From Chrysaora quinquecirrha (taxonomy: Eukaryota > Cnidaria > Scyphozoa > Semaeostomeae > Pelagiidae): a DNA stretch of 64,000 bases. The notes beneath the pieces are model-generated. The model ran no database searches. It saw only the letters and a list, made by a program, of their open reading frames with translations, and was not told where the DNA came from. Position 1 is the first letter of the stretch; every line of letters starts with the position of its first letter. Of this stretch, positions 57,363 to 64,000 are shown piece after piece. Location of the stretch: assembly GCA_014526335.1 (NCBI GenBank), contig JACTAT010000209.1, positions 62,001-126,000 on the forward strand, read 5' to 3'. Made by a program: the position numbers and the translations under genes.

Positions 57363-57562
57363 CAATAATAATAATAATCGACTTTATTTAAGTGTCAAGG
57401 TATTTAGCATTTCTACTAATTGGGGACACTGTCAGTTATTACCCCAGAAATCTGGGTACTCATTTACCGACCTCGGAAGGATGGACAGCTGAGTTGACTG
57501 TAGGCTTGTGGAAAGTGGTCCCGACGAGATTCGAACCCACGATCTTACGATCGTGAGACAAA
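57363..57562 (-). mobile_element. tRNA-derived SINE, family 1, 5'-truncated
   Basis: Read on the - strand: CTCACGATCGTAAGATCGTG, the B box GGTTCGAATCT, then GTCGGGACCACTTTCCACAA and GTCCATCCTTCCGAGGTCGG, ending in an AATAAAGTCG(ATT)n tail. It is the same body as the + strand copy at 18774. The A box is missing. It lies directly beyond the stop codon assigned to the last LRR exon. Confidence 0.75.
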
Positions 57563-57568
57563 GTGTTG

Positions 57569-60500
57569 TTAAGAAATAAAGAGTGAACAAGCGCCTTGAC
57601 TGAAAAATAAATAAGTAAACATAAGCGAGTATTTCAACAACGGTATGCTCAGTTTGTTTCTGTGGAGCATCAGTTCGTCAAGCATTCTTCCTGAGCTTTG
57701 CAGAGCGAGTGCAAACTGTTTAACCGACGAAGTCTCAATCAAATTGCCTCTGAAAGACATAAATAAATTTACAGACATGCCAGTTACCTTTATTAACGTT
57801 ACCTTAAAAGTCCGTTACCTTTCAATGCAGAAATCAGTTACTATGGATAATTTGCCTCCCATTGGGTAGGATTTGAGGATATCTTCCATTATACCACACA
57901 GAATGCATCGACAAGTTTGTTTAAATGATGACAACATGGCGTCATGCCACGCCACGAAATTTTAAGTCTAGGGCTCACTGAATTTCATCGCATTAACTAA
58001 CGACGATCACAATTATCGCCATAAACATTCGTTGAAAAGTAAGAATCGAAGAAGGAGCGGTGATTATAATTGACAAAGATTTCACTTGCGTTTTCGCGGC
58101 GATGGTCTTAAATTCGAAACAACAGTTAGAGCAACACTTGATGATGAGTCCTATCTTTGTTTAAACGAGACTCAGAAAATACAAACAATCGAGGATGAAT
58201 ATGGAACTTAGAAAATCAAAGAAACGTAAACAATTACAGAGATAACAAAGAATTTTAACCCATTTCATTAGTCACAGTTATTTGATGATCTTCAGCCGCC
58301 TTAAGTGGCTAACTGTGAAAAGGTACTACAGTTCATAAAAACTAAGTAAAAATGACGTACGACAGATCAAGGGATTTGAGGGAAGATAATGCTGGCTTTT
58401 GAGCAAGAACTTCAGACAGTTGCATCATTCCTTTGTTACCTGTAGAGAGGGAGACGAAACTAATATAATGAGTTTTATGATATTTCATTCTTAGTTATTA
58501 AAACCAGACAAACACTCGATGTGTACAAGCTTTCGTTTGAAATAGTACTATACCACGAAATGAATGCAAGGAAAATAACATTAGATTGTGATAATATTTT
58601 TAAAGCACGAGTGAAATTACAATTTACTTTACAATCACACCCCTACTATTATCTCCTTTGATTGTCATGTCAAAAGTTTCAAACTAATGCGAGCTAACGC
58701 ATCAAAGAAAAGGAATAACCCAGAAGCGGGAAAAATCTTTCTCTTTCTAGAAATGAGAGCCATTTCTAGTCGAATTTTCAAAGGCCATAAAATTGCCAAA
58801 TCTTAGCTTTTGGTTTTGACACAGCTTGACATTTTGTTGAAATCTTGTTAAATTATTTGATGAGGAAAAGGGTTGGAAAAATTTCATGCATACTAGACAA
58901 GATCCAGTGCTTAAGAAATTTACGTTCTGACAAAAGAGGTTTGCATTGTGTCTGATGAAAAATGTTCTGCCAAATATTTTCAGCCAAGAAATTTTCCTGG
59001 AACTAGGTTCCCAGGTTCTGATACTTTTTCCACTTCTGTAGGAAACTAAGGGGCTTACTTCTGGTTTTACTCTCTGTTTTATTAGTCCACTGTCATTAAA
59101 AAATCCGTCTTGTGAATATGAATGGTTTTTCGAATGGCGTGGGTTCTTTTTCTCAAACAGAAATTTGACAACGTATTGCATCTTTCTTTTACCTTATATC
59201 AGCATTCCCCTTACTGCCCCTTACATTAACAGTAAGGAACAGAAGTTACAAGTTTTACTGTGAAAGAATTCAACCCTTTTAAAATCATTGAATGAACAGG
59301 AAAGAAAAATAGCGTTATTGAAGGACTCTAAAAAGTAATTTGGAAACATTATGCAATTAACAAGAGCTCATGTCAAGTGACTTCCTCAGGTACTGATGAA
59401 GATCACAGATCATAACTTTTCAAAAAAAAGGTTTCCATATTTTTAGAATTAAATTGAAAGAATATTTACTGTACCTAATCTATTGGCTGACAAGCCTAGG
59501 TGAGTAATCTTTGCATTCTTTGAAAAAGCTTCCAAAAGTCTTTCACTTAAAATACCTGAAGGACAATAATTCAGATACAAAGAGTTGAAATATAGATAAC
59601 GAAGGCATTTATTGCAGCCAAATATTAAATTAATAAACGCAAATTTTAAACCCAGAGCTTGATGTTTTTACAAAAACGTTAAGTAAAAATACGGACGACT
59701 TGAGTAATATTTTTGCCAAGTTTCGCGCAATTTCGCTTATTCAGCAAATTTTGATTTTAAAACACTTTTTTCTACAATCTTAGACAAAACTAGTTGAGAC
59801 AGATCAACTTTTTCCTTCTTGTTGCAAAATAATAACTCTAAACCCCTCTCCCCTACTCAATGTTGGTTTTAAATTGTTAGGGAAATACAGTTAATCGATC
59901 CTGGAATGTTTTTGTTTACCAAAGTCAACATTGAATTGGGGGGGGGGGGGGCTTTATTTTGTTTGACAAAACAGCTAAGTTGCAAATCGTCTCGACAGTT
60001 TAGTCTAAGATTGTAGCTTCAGAATCATTTGGTCGGAAATTCAGACTCATTGATTGTCCTTAAGCAAAATGGCGAAACCGGAGTCAACTTTCAAAAATGA
60101 CGCGGACTTTGAACAATGCTACGAGGGTATACGTGAACTTATGAAGCTTTATGCTGTGGATAAACTAGGAGCAACATTGTATTCGGCGTTTCTCCCAACA
60201 TGCAAGTGACAAGCAAGTAACATAACCCGCGTGTTGCGGCGACAATGAATGTTTCTGTTTGCTCCCAGAAACATTTGCTTGTCTCTCGCAACAAATTTTG
60301 TCGTGCACTACAAAGTTTCCGAGGTGGCTAAACTAAAAGAGATGAAGAGGACAATGTCACGCGCAACATGTCTCCTATTAGCCAGGCCTAAATGCACACA
60401 TTCTATTAGACTCACCCTTTGTAAGAGAATTGTTCAGGAACAGTTTTTCAAGGTCTCCCTGTTCAACCAAAGACGCCAAGCTGTCATCCGTTGTGGTATC

Positions 60501-63500
60501 AAAACAATTATTAGAAACATTCAGAGTTTTCAAAGACGGATGTTCTAAAACAAAGAAAAAAACTCACAAAGAAAAATTATTTGAAATGTATTAAACAATT
60601 TACGCCATGTACGTAGATCGCATTTCCCAGGGATTTGGAGATAGCATTAAACAGCATGTTCCAACCAACATTCACCTACACAATTTTCAACAAATGGAGC
60701 AACTACCCCACAATTCGAAGCAACAGCTAACCCGTAAGTATGATTCTGTCATAGGTCAACATTTATCGGAATTGCCATTTATTCATTTGGACTCTTTCAG
60801 TTTATTCTATTGCCCTTTCAGCTGTACCCAGCGACCTAATTTGCGTCTAATAAACCAATGCTAATCCATTTTAATCCGCATAGATCTAGCTAAATACCGC
60901 CTTAGTCAATTGTTTCGGATATTTTCGGACGTTTATACTCTTCGGAGTGTGAGGCGAAAAAGCTCAGAGATGTTATCGTTGTTGGTCGCGATTTTTAAGT
61001 TTGTACGATTCAAACACAACACAAAGCCCACCATAGAATTGTAATTAGAAGTGGAAATATTGTAAACATAAGCAAATCTTTGTTGTCCGATATTCTTCAA
61101 GGGATTTAAACGTGGGAACCTAAATATACATGGAATATTTATGGATAGCTCCGATCTTTCCGCTATCTTGACTTACAACTCAAAGACTACTCATATAATA
61201 ATAGTCAATCGAATTTGCATGGTTAGCTACATATATGTATGGTTATATTTTTTTTTTTCGTGGCCATTCGTTTCCGTCCATTTTTGACTATATAATACAC
61301 GGTGATGTTTTTTAGACAAAGAAAACGCCTCAAGTGACAGGCAGAAGGACTTACCCATGGATGTTGCAAAAATGCATGCACATCCTTTGGTGTCCATTTT
61401 ACACCCAGAAAGATTCAAACTTTTTAAATTCTTTGCAGTTTTCAAAGCTTCAGCAATTGCCGTTGCACCTTTGCATTTCAAAGGATTGTTTTTCAAATCA
61501 ACTGTCTCCAATCTCGCCCAGTTACAAGTACACATTTCAGCTATGTCAAAATGCCAATTAAACATGTCAACACATTCTGGGCTATGTAGGGGCTCAGGTA
61601 GGTTCAAAGATATCTTGGGGCGTAGAATACGACTGGATACTATCTCTGGATGGTTCATGCAGTGACAATCATAAAGATAGCTATCCAAATCACAGTCAAC
61701 AACTTCCAAATGCTTCAAAGAAGGAACAAAAACACCGCGCTGCTGCTTACATTCACATGGTTTATGCCAAAACAGCAATTTCTTGCAATAATAATCAAGA
61801 CTTGAATCGTGAATTTTCAAAATTTCAATGCTTGGCTTGTGTTGCTTCATTTTATTTGTCAGAGGCAAAGTTGTTACATTCCCAAATGCAGCTGCAAATA
61901 TTTTGTACAAAGATGAATGGCAGTGATATTCTGGTTGAAATGTTAGTTTTTTCAAGAATGGAATCATGGCTATAATTTCACAGAATTTGTCTGTACCTTT
62001 TTCTGAAATATCACAGTTGATAAATTCAAGCTGATTCAGCTGATTTTTCAACTGTTCTTTTTCATCCTCAGGAACATTTCCACAAAGAGCATTCTCGAAA
62101 TTGCAATTTTGAGATGATTTGTTATTCATCCCAGCATCTTCTCCATCACCACAAAGCAAAGCCTCATCAAAGCTGACATCATTATTATCAGAATCTTTCA
62201 ACTCTTTTTTCTGAACCTTCTCGAAATCATCATCAAGATGGCCATTACAGTCTTGTACTTTAATGTATTTCGATTCACTAATCTTATTTTTAATTGCTTC
62301 TCCATTTGATTTTGATTCTTCTGGTTGATAAACAAGACAGTCAATGATATTCTGAAAATCTTCCAAAGCACCTTTGTTAAATTTACAACATGCAAACAAT
62401 AAAGAAGATAAGTTTGGGAAATTTATTGGGTGAAGAAAGTTCTCAATGCTCCACATATAACGGTCTTTGAATCTGAAGAAGTCATGGAATTCCAAATGTT
62501 TGGTACTTTTGGTCACCCCATTCATAAAACCTGATTCAAGTAAGTCACTGCAGCAACGTAGAAGATATGGGTATAATGACACTCTTTTAAGGTTTGCTTT
62601 GAGCAAAGCTGTAACGCTCTCCCTATCTGCACTAATGAGGCTATCCAGGAGATCCCCTAAAATATAGAATGATGAAGTATCACAAAAGTATTCCTTAATT
62701 TGCAAAACATATCAAAAAATATTCTACTTCTATAGAAAAAAGAATTACTCATTCAGTAATTGTAATTACTATTCTATTGCTAATCTCTGTGCGACCTTCG
62801 TACTTGGCATCACCCTATCACGAAAGTTCATAAATGACCAAGCTTTTTTGTGTGGTAGGTACACAATCCTTTTGAATGCATGGAAGAGCTTTCCAAATGT
62901 TAAAGGGTTTGCAGCAGCGGAAGCTTTAGCAACTTGTTTACTTAACTTTTGAATCGCAAGAAGACGTAGTCTATCCAAGGCATTTTTAGGTAAACAGGGC
63001 ACTTTTTCTGACCATACTTTTTGTCAGCTTAAAAATTTGCGATCTTCTTGCAAAAACAGTCAGAAATAACCTCCTAAGGGTAGCCGTTTCCAATAAGAAT
63101 AGTCTCTATTTTGTCCAATTCAGAATAAAGCTGAGTTTTAGAGCAGATCATAAGTGCCCGGTGAACTGGAGTGTTGAGGTTAATTTTCTCTTGTTTTGGG
63201 ATGAAAAAATCCCAACTTATGTAGATGCCACTAAAGGTTGGTTTCCTATATATACTGGTGAGAAATCCAGTAGCAGTGCTTTCAGCAAAAACGTCGAGAA
63301 ATGGCAAGGAGTTGTTTTGCTCCTTTTAAAAAGTAAATTTTAAAGATGGATGCAAGGCGTTAAGTTTTTGGAGGATAACGTTCAATCGGACTGTTCTTTG
63401 AACTGACTGAAGTGACTAAAGTGTCATTAACATATCGAAAATAAATCGGAGGTTTTGATGTAAATCATCCTAAGATGATATGGAAACAAGTGAAGATCAA

Positions 63501-64000
63501 CTATTTACTACATGACTTGCAAAAACTACCCCACTGATAGATAAAACAATGAAATAACAACGACGAAAAGTTTTTGAAATTTACTTTATGAAAAATCAAA
63601 AACATGTTTTTGTGAGAGTCTCTTGATTGCTTACAACACAAGCTTATGTGATGTTTCACACGATGCCACTGTGACTGGTAATGTTGGGCTGATTTTCACC
63701 AATGCATAAAATGTCAGGAGAAGTGTGCTCATTCCAATTTTGCTGAAAATCTAGCCCCCAGTGAATATTATTACCGATTTCGAAGAATTTGAAAATCAAT
63801 GTCTGAAAAACTGGGGTGGACATGTCCACCCCAGTCCACCCCATGGTGACGCCACTGTTCACCGCATGCATCATCCTTGTGTTTATCAATCAATAAAAAA
63901 AATTTTTACTTTAAAGAAGCTACTCACCAGTCATTACTGAGCTTGGAGCCATGTATTCAACAATTTCCAGAAACAAAGCTTCACAGTACATGTTTTTAAA
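57569..64000 (-). CDS. Leucine-rich repeat protein, LRRC41-like, 5' end beyond the window
   Basis: LRRC41 (MUF1) is an elongin BC-binding adaptor with a C-terminal LRR region. Six exons join in phase on the - strand: 64000-63928 (partial), 62656-61355, 60544-60416, 59555-59475, 58439-58361 and 57749-57569 (end uncertain). The large exon carries an acidic linker and begins the repeats (LETVDLKNNPLKCKGATAIA, LKSLNLSGCKMD). The small exons each add about one LRR: HPSLKTLNVSNNCFD, ITHLGLSANRLGNKGMMQL, LSSLKSLDLSGNLIETSSV and MLDELMLHRNKLS. The order resembles the human C-terminus (NRLGNAGLLALADVF then LDISSN). Junction phases (1-1-1-1-2) all close. The final exon may be spliced further; as read it stops at 57571-57569, next to a SINE. 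LRRC41 identity is tentative; an LRR gene is secure. Confidence 0.75.
59938..59951 (+). repeat. G14 homopolymer
   Basis: Run of 14 G in an LRR-gene intron; length may vary or be mis-assembled. Confidence 0.9.
60068..60209 (+). CDS. Short open frame or possible first exon, unrecognised
   Basis: GCAAAATGGCGAAACC is a good start context. The frame reads MAKPESTFKNDADFEQCYEG then IRELMKLYAVDKLGATLYSA and closes near 60209. A GGGTATAC after GAG could be a donor, giving a short first exon. It is antisense to the LRR-gene intron. I do not recognise it and no following exon was found, so it could be a retrocopy fragment or chance. Confidence 0.2.
60195..60400. repeat. Dispersed repeat with CAACATGTCTCC / GTTGCGGCGACA words
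   Basis: Contains GTCACGCGCAACATGTCTCC then TATTAGCCAGGCC, which is the inverse of the phrase at 39128-39170. Such CAACATGT/ACATGTTG-rich repeats are familiar to me from cnidarian genomes. Borders are not clear, and its right part overlaps the intron next to the LRR exon. Confidence 0.4.
60607..60864 (+). pseudogene. Penelope-like element, endonuclease-domain fragment
   Basis: The frame begins YVDRISQGFGDSIKQHVPTN, a decayed form of the YVGRTSQRL...RIKQHVP motif of GIY-YIG endonucleases in Penelope-like elements, followed by DSVIGQHLSELPF. The rest of the element is absent. It lies in the LRR-gene intron between 60545 and 61354. Confidence 0.7.
62769..63470 (-). pseudogene. Penelope-like element, reverse transcriptase to linker fragment
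   Basis: On the - strand, in changing frames: PPIYFRYVNDTLVTS (catalytic YVDDT with the first Asp now Asn), then NNSLPFLDVFAESTATGFLT and SIYRKPTFSGIYISWDFF, HRALMICSKTQLYSELDKIE, then CPVYLKMPWIDYVFLRF, ending at AQRLAIE where the GIY-YIG domain would begin. Frameshifts, stops and the lost catalytic Asp show it is dead. It occupies the LRR-gene intron between exons at 63928 and 62656. Confidence 0.8.

Noticed and set aside
58342..58360. Stop codon TAG at 58344-58342 as the end of the LRR gene
   Set aside because: Using the donor at 58361 instead continues the LRR register (LKSLDLS then GNLIETSSV) into the exon at 57749, a better fit than termination.
58747..59181. 144-codon - strand frame as a gene or LRR exon
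   Set aside because: It has no LRR pattern, no supporting splice phase, and the flanking exons (59475 and 58439) join in phase without it.

Overview
This is a window of eukaryotic, AT-rich animal DNA with multi-exon genes, GT-AG introns and dense repeats. The recognisable genes are metazoan: SSBP/SSDP, RSPH1, HSPBP1, TEDC1, EXOSC3, an LRRC41-like LRR gene and a one-exon rhodopsin-class receptor. From memory, repeats with CCCGGGGGGGTACTTC-type ends, Penelope-like fragments and ZMYM1-like hAT transposases are common in cnidarian, especially anthozoan, genomes. A cnidarian is my best guess; I could not check it.

Layout. 1-11822: a satellite of about 184 bp in two head-to-head (inverted) arrays around a decayed LINE. 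11823-20290: gene-poor, repeat-packed sequence with MITEs, a minisatellite, a 500-N assembly gap, nested elements, a SINE and a truncated LINE. 20291-29725 (+): the 3' eleven coding exons of an SSBP/SSDP gene; its N-terminal LisH exons are not visible. 29726-35321: intergenic, with a 1.6 kb pyrimidine-rich repeat. 35322-38412 (-): RSPH1. 39371-40306 (-): HSPBP1. 40814-42448 (+): hAT transposase. 42983-46492: transposon-derived sequence with a duplicated segment. 46493-47719 (-): TEDC1-like, divergent from EXOSC3 at 47984-53492 (+). 54733-56160 (+): GPCR. 57569-64000 (-): LRRC41-like gene, running off the right edge and carrying Penelope fragments in its introns.

The genes do not form one pathway. 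Two are ciliary or centriolar (RSPH1, TEDC1); the rest are housekeeping or regulatory (RNA exosome cap, Hsp70 nucleotide exchange, LIM-domain transcription cofactor, candidate ubiquitin-ligase adaptor) plus one orphan receptor. The most unusual content is repeat biology: (i) inverted satellite arrays with a roughly 3.7 kb higher-order period; (ii) a TA-flanked MITE group in which each element uses one version of a short motif, AAGAAAC, AAGGAAC or AAGCAAC, at its ends and inside; (iii) two CCCGGG-ended elements with perfect 8-bp target duplications.

Splice junctions for SSBP, EXOSC3, RSPH1 and the LRR gene were read by eye from GT/AG sites and phase continuity. No searches were run.
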